Assembly (NCBI GenBank): GCA_947579605.1
Contig: OX388317.1
Coordinates: 20,913,384-20,977,383 of the forward strand
DNA length: 64,000 nt
Origin: Athripsodes cinereus
Taxonomy: Eukaryota; Arthropoda; Insecta; Trichoptera; Leptoceridae
Direction: 5' to 3'
This document shows positions 1-9,930 of this stretch, piece after piece. The notes under the pieces are model-generated. The model did not search any database. It saw nothing but the letters and a program-made list of their open reading frames with translations, and was not told the DNA's origin. Each line of letters begins with the position of its first letter. Positions within the stretch are counted from its first letter, which is position 1. Position numbers and translations under genes: made by a program.

Positions 1-75
1 ACTTGAAAAAGACATAACATGTCGAAACCTGGTCACTGAATAAAGGTAAATAATATAACTCTACAAAGTTTTTTT
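1..75 (+). repeat. Fragment of a dispersed repeat 3' end
   Basis: This stretch closely matches a tandemly doubled sequence at 34292-34440 (shared words such as ACATGTCGAAAC and GGTCACTGAATAAA). The AATAAA-like end suggests the 3' end of a LINE or SINE, but the family is not identified. Similarity stops after about base 75. Confidence 0.5.
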
Positions 76-937
76 GTTAATATTTACTCTATATCAGAAT
101 TCGTTTGTGGAAAAGACCAGGAAATATCCTTTAGACGGTTGCGGCTCATTTGTAGTGACTTCAAAGCTTTCAAGTTAATGAATAATACCCTGAAACGATA
201 AGAAAAGTTTTAGATTAGCTACGACGTGAAGACTGTAGAGTAAAAACTGGCAGGGTAATAACTGGGTTTTTAATTTTATTTATTGAATCAGAGTCTACAG
301 TTTTCTTACGATACACAATAACAATGGAGTAATCATTTTCTGATTTATAAACCAATCTAGATTAATCATTCCAATTCATTCAACTCGCCGACCAGACAAC
401 CTATTTGAATAAGTATTAAATATGTAAGTATGTTGTCCATGGTATACATACATACATATTACGTGAACTTCCTTTCGGTTAATTTTTTTACAGATCAATT
501 AATTAATCTAGAGCGGCTTAAAAATCAAAATACAATTAACATCTACACTTCTTAGCAAGTAAAATTCAGTTCCCAACCAATAATTTTGTTAAAAATTCAT
601 AAATATAACAATATGCTCAGCAACAAGTCCGCCCTGCAACAATAATTTACTTTCGGGGTGTACGAAATTAAATGTGGGGGCTTCAACAACCTATACATAT
701 GACAGACATTTAGGAACTTAAAGGCTAGAATTGACGAACACCGATTACAATTTTTCAGAATTCGCAAAGCATTATAATAGAAACTGACCACTCCTTTAGT
801 AACCATAGTTTAAAATTATTACATACCCATACATACCGACCATCGTTGACAGCACTGGAAGCAATAGAAATTAATAAAAATAATAACTCGACTAGAACAG
901 CAACAACCGAGGGTTTTATGCTAGCAATTCAAGATCA
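76..937. other. AT-rich stretch, no gene recognised
   Basis: No coding region, tRNA or clear repeat boundary is seen. Short open frames here have no recognisable domain. It has no counterpart in unit 2, because unit 2 starts at the gap at a point equivalent to base 1336. Confidence 0.4.
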
Positions 938-1088
938 GAGCCCGTAGACAATTTGTACTTGGCGATCGCCTACAAACGAATTTTCGTCAATAACTGCAAC
1001 AATAACGCATAATTATACGGTACGTGTAGGTAGATTGTCGAAAAGTTCGCCAGTAGACGATCGCTAAGTACAAATTGTCTACGGGCTC
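938..1088. mobile_element. Palindromic MITE, 151 bp
   Basis: The first and last ~36 bases are near-perfect inverted repeats beginning GAGCCCGTAGACAATTTG, with only two mismatches. A diverged relative lies at about 63062-63222, sharing the core around GCGATCG and the interior word GAAAATTCG. There is no coding capacity. No convincing target-site duplication is visible, so the superfamily is undetermined. Confidence 0.7.
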
Positions 1089-1138
1089 AGGTAATAAATA
1101 GAAAAAATTATCAAAAATATATTATAAAAAATCAAAAT

Positions 1139-2907
1139 ATAATTGATGATTCGTGTAGGAAATGTCTGGCCAAACCGGAAACAATTCAACACATAGTTTC
1201 GGGTTGTTCCACTCTCGCTCAAACTGAGTATACTTATAGACATAATCATGTAGCAAAAATTATACATCAAAATTTAGCTATTAAACATAATCTTTTAAAC
1301 TCAAATAATGTAATACCTTATTATAAATACAACCCGGAACAGGTATTAGAAAATCTAAATTATAGGCTCTATTATGATAAAACCATAATAACAGATAGAC
1401 AAATACATCATAATAGACCCGATTTAGTATTACATGAATATGTAGATTTATCTTTGCATACTGACAGCTTTTTTTTCATGGTTTGTGAAAATATTCCCCG
1501 AATATAATTTAGCTTTATTCTTTTCCGATTTTACCTTTACTTTGTGTATTGATTGTTTCTGTAGAAATGAATTGTTTTATTTGTGTGTGTGTTGTTTTGG
1601 TCTTGATTTTGTTATATATTGTGATTCTGATTTTAATTTTTGATTGTTTTTAAAAGAATAGTAATTGGATTTAATTTGAGATTTTATTACTTTGTCTAAA
1701 AGCATTGGCTTGCACCACAGTGCGTGTACTGCGACTCATTGAGTAGTATTATTATTGTTGCACGGATGGGTACATGCCTATGTAGTTGTGTATACTTTGT
1801 ATTCTGCAGGTGGATGCAGCATGATTATTATATACCTATGTACATTATATTATTGATGACCAAATGCCTTTATGATTATATGCAGCTTATAAATGTATTG
1901 TGGTTGTGTAGGTGCGTATTAATGTACTTATACTTAGAGCTATTTTTAATTAACCGAATGATGCCTGTAATTATGTTATTGTGTTTCTATCAGATTATTA
2001 TTGGTTTTGTTATGTTATGGTGTGATTTGTTTTATTTTTTAATATTGAAGTGTATACATTTTTTGATGATTGAAGACTGTATAATGTTGTTTACTTATAT
2101 CATGTATTGTAAAAGGCAAATGCCGTTTATTGTCCAAATAAATAAATAAATAAATTACATGATAAACGTAATAAAATAACGTACCTAATCGACATCGCTG
2201 TCCCAAATACACATAATATACAAACAACCGTCGCAGAAAAAATACGTAAATATACAGAACTAGCAGGAGAAATAAAAAATATTTGGCATTCTAGGTCCGT
2301 TTATATAATACCTTTAGTCATGTCAGCTACAGGGGTAACTCCGAAATCTTTAATAAATAATTTACAAAAATTAGATTTACCGGTTAATTTGTACATTAAA
2401 ATTCAAAAATCTATTATTATAAACACTTGTAATATTGTAAAAAGGTTTCTGAACACAGATATTTCAGGCACAATGCTGGTATTTTGATCCCGCGTTTTGA
2501 GCCTAATCCTTTGATATCCTGTATATCTGGATAGGTGAATTTTTCCCGGCATTAGACTGTTAAGTTTTTGTGTGATCATGACTGATCATATGGAGACTTA
2601 TCTGGTTGTATAATGCTGAGAAGTGTGGATGGCAATTCTGCCGCCGCGTAAAAATAATAATCTTCCGAATTTGTCTCCCTTACTACAACTATTCCTATCT
2701 CATGTTCCAAGAACTCCACGCCTAAAACCAACGCGACCCCGCCTACCCCTACACCTCCACTGTAAATCCTAACGAACTTTTGTATTTGTTTTTGTCTAAT
2801 TCAGTATAGATCAGCATCTGATGATGCGAACTCGGAGTCCGCGAAACCGGTCATGCGTTAGTCTTACTCAACAGTAACACAAAACAAAATAGTAAATATT
2901 TATTTTA
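1139..2907 (+). pseudogene. R4/Dong-like non-LTR retrotransposon, C-terminal endonuclease domain and 3' UTR (interrupted)
   Basis: Read across the insertion at 1438-2153, this encodes the C-terminal end of an R2/R4-type reverse transcriptase protein. A zinc-knuckle-like CRKC...HIVSGC is followed by YRHNHVAKIIHQNLA. A restriction-like endonuclease core follows, with RPDLVLH upstream of the insertion and YLIDIAVPNTHN downstream. In this family the PD...D residues are catalytic and nick the target for reverse transcription. The frame runs to a TGA at 2485-2487, followed by about 420 bp of 3' UTR ending in a T-rich run near 2907. The RT domain is absent, so this is a 5'-truncated copy. Unit 2 carries the same fragment from 33422, with a one-base frameshift. 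Confidence 0.75.
1438..2153 (+). mobile_element. 5'-truncated LINE 3' fragment (unit 1 only)
   Basis: A 716 bp insertion splits the R4-like coding frame. It is flanked by the 9-bp duplication ATTACATGA (1429-1437 and 2154-2162), which is single in unit 2 near 33520. It ends in an AAATAAATAAAT tail preceded by GTAAAAGGCAAATGCCG, a common LINE 3'-end signature in insects. A 141-residue open frame inside it (1724-2149) has no recognisable domain and is probably 3' UTR. Confidence 0.8.
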
Positions 2908-2987
2908 TTTTATTTGATAATTTAAAATGAAGTGTTACAAAGTTAATGCCGATACAATTAATGGCATAATAATAATATTACAATTAC

Positions 2988-3222
2988 TGAATAGTACTTT
3001 GAGACGTGGCCGTCCGAGGATAAAATATGAAGATCGTAAAAACCAGATCCTACAGGACGGACAGATGTTGATCACATTGAGTAGGAGAGTATGTATGAAG
3101 AATTGTATGACAGTGACGGAAGCGAAAAGAGCATGCAAGGATAGAAATAGGTTACGCTCAATCCATTCTGCCTACTACGAAAGTTTAACGGTGTGTTGAT
3201 GGTGATGATGATGATGACTATG
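2988..3222 (+). pseudogene. RTE-like LINE, C-terminal tail and microsatellite end
   Basis: The translated tail has the RRGRPR...W/Y-ED...ILQDG...SRR block typical of RTE-like ORF C-termini, followed by EAKRACKDRNRLRS and a stop near 3197. It then ends in GATGAT repeats, as RTE elements often do. Only the last ~70 codons remain. In unit 2 the same fragment is split at base 35261 by a DNA transposon, so this copy shows the pre-insertion arrangement. Confidence 0.7.
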
Positions 3223-3419
3223 TTTAATTGTTTAAAACATTTTCGCTTTCGCAGTTTTGGTGGAGCATCCACCGTTATCTAAGACTCTTTTTAGAAGTTT
3301 TAAATAAGCAATAGAGGATGCTCTACCAAAACCGCGGTAGAGGAAATTTCCACAATATAATATTACAATTATACATAGTAATCTTGAACAAAAACAAAAC
3401 ATGGATCGTAAATGTTATA

Positions 3420-4130
3420 TATTATACTATACTATACCCTGTCCCAAGCGGGGTAGGCAGAGAGAACGGAATGCCAAATAGATATATCTTTACAAACTTC
3501 CTTCTCATGCACGCATATCGGTTTCTCTTAATCAATACACGGCCGTCCTTGAGAATTGGATCCACATGATCAAGCCACGTGGTTCTCGGACGCTCGCGCT
3601 TCTTCACATGCTTTCTTTCAGACAAGTACCTATATCCTCTTTGTCATTCTTACCTCGTTCACTCATTCAACATGTCAAAACCACCGTAGCCACTTTCCTT
3701 CTTTCAATATCCCTATTACATCTTCCATCCCTTGCAAACATATTTCCCAAATTTACATACTCGCTTACTTGCTCCAAACATTTATCGCCAACTTTTATCT
3801 CACAAATCGTTTCTTCATTAACACTTTCAAACACTAGAACTTTCGTCTTCGTAACATTCATTTTCAAACCATTCAGATTGCAATTATCATACATGCACGT
3901 AACAATCTCTTGTCCCTTCAATCCCTTTCACTATCAGCCATTAACACGAAATCATCTGCGTACATCGATGCATTCGCCCGAGACCCATTCAATTCGACAC
4001 CAACATTCATCTCTTTCACAGGTCGCATGAAGTAGTCGAAGAATAGGTTGAACAGACACGGCGACATGACACAACCTTGCTTCACTCTCTTGGTGAGGAC
4101 AAATGTTATGATATTTAACGCCAATAATAT
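3420..4130 (-). pseudogene. RTE-like LINE fragment with RT palm motifs
   Basis: On the minus strand three broken frames together give RVKQGCVMSPCLFNLFFDYF, MYADDFVLMAD (the YADD catalytic box), LKMNVTKTKVLVFE, then RERPRTTWLDHV and a 3' end with TATAG repeats. This is the palm and C-terminus of an RTE-clade reverse transcriptase, broken by frameshifts near 3920 and 3660. The same family occurs at 31563-32492 on the opposite strand in better condition. An equivalent copy lies at 37627-38340. Confidence 0.8.
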
Positions 4131-4784
4131 AAACCAAATTGATAAAGCAAGTGTTAACCCTAAAAAATAAAAAAAATAAAAATCTTTATTATCAATGTTT
4201 CTGGAATCAACAATTAACTTTTTTTACACGTAGTAAGCTAAAGAACTATAAAAAAAAATTCAAACATTTTGAGTTGTTGGCCTGTGGAACTGGACAATAG
4301 ACATATTGAGCGTGTTCCTGGATAAAAAAAAACTTACTTATCTATGTATCTACCGTTAGATTTGTACAAAAATATAAGAAATTTAATTATTTACAATATT
4401 GATGCTATCAGTGCAAAAGTATTGCAACCCCAGACTACTTAAGGAGATAATGAGGAATTATAATATGGTCAAAATTTTATGATTTTTTTTGTGAACATTA
4501 TTTTATTTCATTTATTTAGTATCCAAAGGTGGCTATCGCATTGAATGTTAATAATATAAGGAATATATTTTACACGAGAACCGTTACCAACAAAAATTGT
4601 GAGTTACGCTACTTTTGGTAAGATATGAGTTCTCAGTAGCTATTTATGTTAATATCATTAAAAAGGTTTGGTACTGTGTTGCTGTCATATTATTTATTCC
4701 TAACCATGGATTTTGTTTTGTCTCCGTGTTATCAAACTTTGTTTCGAGGTTATAAATGTTGTTGATTTATTCTTATCTGAAAGA
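4131..4784. other. Non-coding stretch with a reversed poly-A-like tail
   Basis: No gene is seen. Around 4157-4190 an A/T tail (CTAAAAAATAAAAAA) suggests the 3' end of a minus-strand LINE or SINE of unknown family. Near 4722-4780 there is a diverged unit of the 50-bp minisatellite that is expanded at 5660-5865. The stretch is also present in unit 2 (38341-38990). Confidence 0.4.
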
Positions 4785-4882
4785 GGGTGTGAGGAAGCAC
4801 GGGCGTCCGAGAACCACGTGGCTTGATCACGTGGTTCAAATTTTCAAGGACGGCCGCGTGTTGAGTAAGAGGAACCGACGTA
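4785..4882 (+). pseudogene. RTE-like LINE C-terminal scrap
   Basis: Encodes GRPRTTWLDHVVQIFKDGR and SKRNRR, the C-terminal block of the same RTE-like family as 3420-4130. It stops abruptly at CGTACGTG before an AT-rich run. Equivalent to 38992-39090 in unit 2. Confidence 0.65.
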
Positions 4883-5074
4883 CGTGTTTATTTATTCTTA
4901 TTTATTTATTTTCTTATTTTCAAGTTTTTAATTATTACTTACCATTTAGTCTTACATTGTTCATTATTTATTTTTTCTTATTTTATTTATGTATGGTTAT
5001 ATAGGTATCTATATTATATTTTATTCATTATGTTATTTTTTTTTCACTTTTGATATCTTAGTTATTTTTTATAC

Positions 5075-5312
5075 GCGGCGGCAGAATTGCCATCCACACT
5101 TCTCAGCATTATACAACCAGATAAGTCTCGATATGATCAGTCATGGTCACACAAAAACTTAACAGTCTAATGCCGGGAAAAATTCACCTATCCAGATATA
5201 AAGGATATCAAAGGATTAGGCTCAAAACGCGGGATCAAAATACCAGCATTGTGCCTGAAATATCTGTGTTCAAAAACTTTTTTACAATATTAATAATTTA
5301 CTCATTTATTAT
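5075..5312 (-). repeat. Inverted copy of the R4-like 3' region
   Basis: Reverse complement of about 2430-2650: the end of the R4-like coding region and its UTR, including the words CCAGATAAGTCTC and GGCGGCAGAATTGCC. It makes a ~220 bp inverted repeat pair about 2.4 kb apart. Unit 2 carries the same pair (33810-34020 and 39290-39510). Confidence 0.8.
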
Positions 5313-5504
5313 TATTATTGTTAGAGTCCTTAGCTTGGTATAAAATTCTTTTAATTTGTTTTTTTTTTTAATTTTAGGGTTGACTGGAAGACGTTGCCCA
5401 GCAACAAGTCCGCCTTTTGGACCAAATTTTTTTTTTTTTTTTTACTTTCATGTTGTGTATTTTATTGTTGAATTTGGCCAACAAAGATTTATTTATTTAT
5501 TATT

Positions 5505-5640
5505 TATTACGTGTCTGAGAAACAGTATGATTGTGGAGGAAGCGAAGGAAGTATATAAAGATAGATCTGTTTGGCGTTCCGTTCTCTCTGCCTATACCAC
5601 TTGGGACACGGCGCGGCGTGAGGGTATAGTAGTAGTAGTA
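5505..5640 (+). pseudogene. RTE-like LINE 3' end with TAG-repeat tail
   Basis: Encodes VEEAKEVYKDRSVWRSVLSAY then a TACCACTTGGGACACGGCG tail ending in (TAG)n at about 5627-5640. This is the terminal segment of an RTE-like element. A similar tail is found on the SINE copies in the window. The equivalent in unit 2 is 39895-40020. Confidence 0.7.
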
Positions 5641-5659
5641 ATCAAACCAATTGTATGTG

Positions 5660-5865
5660 TAGTGTAAACCGTGTAATCAAATCAATTTCGAGATTAAAAG
5701 TGTTGTTGGTTTATGTTCCTTGTTATCAAACTTTATTCCGAGATTAGAAGTGTTGTTGGTTTATGCTCCGTATTATCAAACTTTATTCGGAGATTAGAAG
5801 TGTTGTTAGTTTATACTCCGTGTTATCAAACTTTATTCCGAGATTAGAAGTGTTGTTGGTTTATG
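5660..5865. repeat. 50-bp minisatellite, about 4 units
   Basis: Units read approximately ATCAAACTTTATTCCGAGAT + TAGAAGTGTTGTTGGTTTAT + GCTCCGTGTT. About four units are present here and about six in unit 2 (40045-40345). A diverged single unit lies at 4722-4780. No spacer/repeat alternation, so not CRISPR-like. Confidence 0.9.
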
Positions 5866-6319
5866 CATTCATATTTTCATATGAGTGGCTTGTGATCAAA
5901 AATGGACAAATCTATTTCTGGTAAAATGTCATTAGAGTTCAAAAACTTATTGAATTTGGACATTTTACAATAGTTAGGTACTTCGTATTTCACTTAAATT
6001 TCATTGGATTCAACTGTTTGTTTTGTTGGTTTTCTTACTGTATGATTGATGCACTTTATATTATTAATAATGTCTTAACTGTTTGCAAAAAAAATACTTC
6101 ATAATAGAAGAAACAATTATTGTATTCGTCGTATTTTGATAACAAACCACACAAAGTCACGTAGGTATATTGTTGTATTTTTTATACAATATTCGCTAAT
6201 AAAAATATAATTTACAACTTCATAGAATTTGTAATGGGTCCTTTAACTACAAGAGTCCTTGTGCAAAAGCATGTGCCTCCTTAAAAAAAATAAGTTTATA
6301 GGTATAGGTAGGTACTTAC
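5866..6319. other. Intergenic or intronic AT-rich sequence
   Basis: Directly downstream of the LRR exon 2 donor on the minus strand. No further LRR exon is recognisable on the minus strand from here to base 1, so the third exon of this gene either lies before the window or is missing. Confidence 0.4.
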
Positions 6320-7361
6320 TTCGATATTGATGTGATCACATTCCCATTTAAGTTGAGAACCTCGAGTTCTATTAGATTCTGAAATGCTAATTCATGAATT
6401 ATTCTGATTAAATTATTTTCCAGATTCAGTTCTTTCAACAAATGTTGATCCCTGAATAAGTTCTTCTGTATCGAAGATATTTTATTTCTTGCCAATGATA
6501 TATTACTCAAGTCGTCACAGCCCCAAAATAAAGATTCTTTTATATTTCCAATTTCGTTGTCATTTATTTGTAAATGCGCAAGGAGATGATTATCAAAAAT
6601 TATATCTCTTCTTATCACATTCTCATCATGGTCAGAGGAAATTAATTGAGGTAGACTTCTGATTATATTATAATCAATCTCCAAATGTCGTAATTGTTCC
6701 ATTTTATTGAAACAATTTAATGGTAAAATTGTCAGATCATTTTCATTTAAAATCAATTTTTCTAAATGTTTTAAGCCGTCGAAGGCAGTATCCTCGATAA
6801 AGTATATTTTATTCTTTCTTAAATATAATTCTTTCAAATTTTTCAAGTTACGAAATGGATTATTTCTAAGACGTTCCAAATTATTTTCACTTAAATCGAG
6901 AAACACCAACTCATTCAGATAGTTGAAAATTTCAAATTGCAATTCAACTATAGAATTCTTATTTAAGTGTAAATATTTCAAATTTCTAAGATGGTTAAAA
7001 GTGTTGTATTGTATTCTTTTTATATAATTTCTTGATAAATCTAAGAAAGTTAATTGATTTAAATTCTCTAGAATAACATTCGAATCTCTGTCAAGCCACC
7101 TATCACCATCATTGAAGCGAAACTCTTTTAAATCGCTAATGTTTACACCAATTGAACTCATATAATTCACAAAACTACCTCTTGGAAAACTGCAGTACTG
7201 AAACGTCATACCATACACATTTGTTTGCTTTGTAGATATATTAATATATGGCAATGATTTTCCAAGAATTAAACTGCAGTAAAACATCGCATATTTTCTT
7301 CGTACCAAAGGTTCTAAATATGTTTCTTTTTGTCCAAATGTAACGGAAATTGTTGACTTTT
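6320..7361 (-). CDS. Secreted LRR protein, exon 2 (unit 1 copy)
   Basis: An open exon of 1042 bp: acceptor TTTCTTTCAG before 7361, donor GTAAGT after 6320. It begins with two bases completing the codon left by exon 1 (18923-19073; phase 1) and ends in phase 2. It encodes a short N-terminal cap with YCSFPRGSF, then about nine tandem LRRs of the extracellular ~24-residue type (LxxLxxLxLxxNxIxxI), for example LTFLDLSRNYIKRI and LKELYLRKNKIYFI. With exon 1 this predicts a secreted LRR protein; ligand and function are unknown. The intervening 11.6 kb intron holds an R1 element, pogo and mariner. The unit 2 copy differs at 22 bases, 20 of them nonsynonymous. Downstream exons are not visible. Confidence 0.85.
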
Positions 7362-7576
7362 CTGAAAGAAAAATAAATAAATGATAGTTAATATTTTTTA
7401 CAACAATATAACGAGGATAAAAGCCTTATTATGGCTTCTATCCGTTACATTAAAAATGTACAGCAAGAATGCCTCTCTATGGCCCACAAGTTTGTCACAG
7501 TAAATGATACCTAAAATCAAGATTTTTTAGAAATATTATGTGTTTTTAATGTAATGGATGGTAGCCATATTATGAC

Positions 7577-7787
7577 CATTATTCCCAGAAGACTTGCAGA
7601 GATAAGATATGCTGTGCTCACTGTGCAGCAGAAGGCCATAGCATTGATACCTGCCCCAAAAAGGAACAATTGAAACCCAAATGTGCCGCATGCTCCAGAT
7701 TTCGAAAACCTTCAGATCATAAAATAGGCTCAAAGGATTGTCCAGCATACCAGGTGTCTTTAAATAGGCTTAGGGGCATTTGGTGTA
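7577..7787 (+). pseudogene. R1 ORF1 (gag) C-terminal fragment
   Basis: The frame is open from the element's first base. It contains a CCHC knuckle, CAHCAAEGHSIDTC, and a second Cys/His cluster, CAACSRFRKPSDH...KDC, which bind nucleic acid in R1-type gag proteins. The frame is broken at the TA where pogo inserted. Beyond pogo, at 9901, the same phase continues to a TAA at 9939-9941 that overlaps the ORF2 start. That overlap is typical of R1 elements. Confidence 0.8.
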
Positions 7788-8373
7788 CCTTAGGACAGTT
7801 TTACCTTTGGACAGTTGTAGTTTCAATAGGTTGCCATAGATTTAAAAATCTGAAAATTCACAAAAATATAATATTTTTGTAATGTCGCCACTTAATCGTG
7901 TTTGGTTTAACATAAGTGCGTTAATTCGTCTGAGATGACAGTTTGAAGATTTTTTGATCAAAAAGTAAATTTTTCACTCGTTTATATTGTTTCTCTTATT
8001 TTGGTTGTTTTGGTGGTGTGTGACATATACAATATGAATATCGGATCTGACAAGTTTTGCCTTTGTGAATACATAATTGGTTTACCGCTGTCATAGCTCC
8101 AAATAGTTTTGCGCCCCAAAATACCTGGCAGTATCAAAATTTTTGTTATGTTGTACCTATGGACAGTGCTGCTGTTGTACCTTTGGACGCGTCCAAAGGT
8201 ACACAACCATTTTGAAAGCTTTCGTTTGGTAGAATTATATTTTGTTGAATAGAATAAATTTATTGAATATTAATGAATTTGCAACATTGTTTATGAATTA
8301 ATGTAGATATAATTTTGTTAATTGTGTATTATTCATATTTCCATCAACTACACAACATAATATTATTTCTAGT

Positions 8374-9600
8374 GCCGCAAAATAAAAAAGGTGTAAAAAG
8401 GATTCAACCCTCTGTAGAAAATATAATAAATGCAATTAATGAGTGTAAGTAAGGTGAAAGCATACAACAAGCAGCAGCAAAGTATAAATTAGCTTAATCG
8501 ACACTTCATCATTATTTAAAAAAAGTTCAAAACCACGACTACCGAACCAGTAATTGTTTTACCAAATTACGCTGTTAAAAAATGTTAAGTGTTGAAGAAC
8601 CCAAGCTCTATGACTATTTAGAAAAAGTTGTGTTCTTCAATTTTGAGAGAGAGATGACATTCCAATTTGCTGTTGCCAAAACTAAATATATGGCACAATC
8701 ATGGAACATAAAAAAATCGAGTTTGGAATACGTTCATGGAGCTAGAAAACGTTTTCTTCAGCTATCGTTGAAGATACCAGGCTTAGCGAGAGCAACTATA
8801 AAGTGAGTTACAATCCATCGGGTTGGTCTGCAGCAAGTTCAGATTTTCTTCTCAATTCCTCCTTATTTTCAGCTTTAGTTTTACGTATGTGCCAGAGTTC
8901 AAGTCTTTCTTCTCCTCCTTTTGTTGCCTCCTTTTGCCTACGCAACCATACAGCTTTAATAAAGCAAACGTTATCCAATTCTTTATAATTTGAAAATATT
9001 GAGATAAAATTAAGATGAAACGGGCAATTTCAACGTGCACAAACCTGGTAAAGTTTTAGCTCCCAAAAGTGTAAGAAATCTTGGAACCATGACAGTAGCC
9101 GAAAGAGGAAAGAATGTCACAATGATAGTTTGCTGCGATACCAATGGAAATTATAGCGTTGTTCCGATGCTTATTTTTCCAAGGGTAAATTTCAAAAGCA
9201 ATTTGCTGTTAAGCATTCCACTTAGATGTATTGGTAGTGCAAATCCAAGTGGTTGGTCAAACGAAAAAAAAATGGAATAAATAATCCAGTGTTATTGATT
9301 ATGGACAACCACGAATCTCAAAATTGATTGAAATTATTGATAAAGCTAGAGATTCAGGAATAGTATTTTGACTCTTCGTCTCCATACAGAATACAACCGT
9401 TAGATAAGTGTCTTTGGAAAATGTAAAACAATTTACCACAATGCTGCAGAAGAATAAACTATCATGAATCCAGGGAAATCCATATCGATATACGAAATCA
9501 GAGGATTGGTTGAGAAATCATATCTCCGGTCATTCACAATAGGGAACATTGTGACAGGATTTAAAAACACGGGTATCTGGCCGATTGATAGCAATATTTT
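8374..9600 (+). pseudogene. Pogo-like transposase remnant
   Basis: In order: an N-terminal helix-turn-helix-like segment (NKKGVKRIQPSVENIINAI, then ESIQQAAAKYKL), a CENP-B-type DNA-binding part (EEPKLYDYLEKV...FAVAKTKY), SLKIPGLARAT, and after an RTE insertion the DDE-domain start (NFNVHKPGKVLAPKSVRNLG, then MTVAERGKNVTMIVCCDTNG). Stops and frameshifts near 8450, 8495, 8990 and 9280 disable it. The later catalytic Asp residues are not recoverable in one frame. Confidence 0.8.
8801..8957 (-). mobile_element. RTE-like 3' fragment inserted in pogo transposase
   Basis: Matches the 3' end of the RTE element at 52887-54645, sharing TGAGTTACAATCCAT at the terminus and GTATGTGCCA. It lies between transposase segments ending ARATIK and resuming near AANVIQFF. 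The flanking TATAAAG / AATAAAG words are a possible imperfect target duplication. Confidence 0.7.
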
Positions 9601-9930
9601 CAAAACGGGTAATTTTTCAGCAATCTAAATTATTTTTTTGATTCACATCCACTTTTCTGTCCTAAGGTACACACATAGCTGTCCGAAGGTACAACCTGTC
9701 GTTGTACCTTTGGACAAAAATGAATGATTTCAAAAAAACGCAAATTTTGTGAATAATTAAAAATGTAAGAAATGACGAAAAAAATCTGTAAACAGAAATA
9801 TTTTCAGACTACTTATTTAAAAAGACTATTTACCAAAATCTCTTTTCGTTTAAGAGAAAAAAAATATCGAATGTGAAAAAAAATCATTTGTCCTAAGGTA
9901 CAACAAATGACCCTATGTCAAAAATTAACT

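Larger units (their letters stand above)
7788..9898 (+). mobile_element. Pogo/Tigger-like DNA transposon inserted in R1 ORF1
   Basis: Termini CCTTAGGACA and TGTCCTAAGG are exact inverted repeats flanked by TA (7786-7787 and 9899-9900), as expected for the Tc1/mariner-pogo group. Further copies of the related motif GTACCTTTGGACA or its complement lie inside both ends (about 7800, 8153, 8178-8208, 9657-9718) and may be transposase binding sites. It carries a decayed transposase and a small RTE fragment (8801-8957). Confidence 0.85.

Noticed and set aside
1724..2149. A 141-codon open frame
   Set aside because: It lies within the 3' part of a LINE insertion, has a hydrophobic low-complexity composition and no domain; treated as 3' UTR.
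3556..4030. Long plus-strand frames of 93 and 154 codons (also 37762-38236)
   Set aside because: They are antisense to the RTE reverse-transcriptase motifs on the minus strand, which carry recognisable YADD and GCVMSP blocks.
5660..5865. CRISPR-like direct repeats
   Set aside because: Units are directly adjacent with no unique spacers and the genome is clearly eukaryotic.
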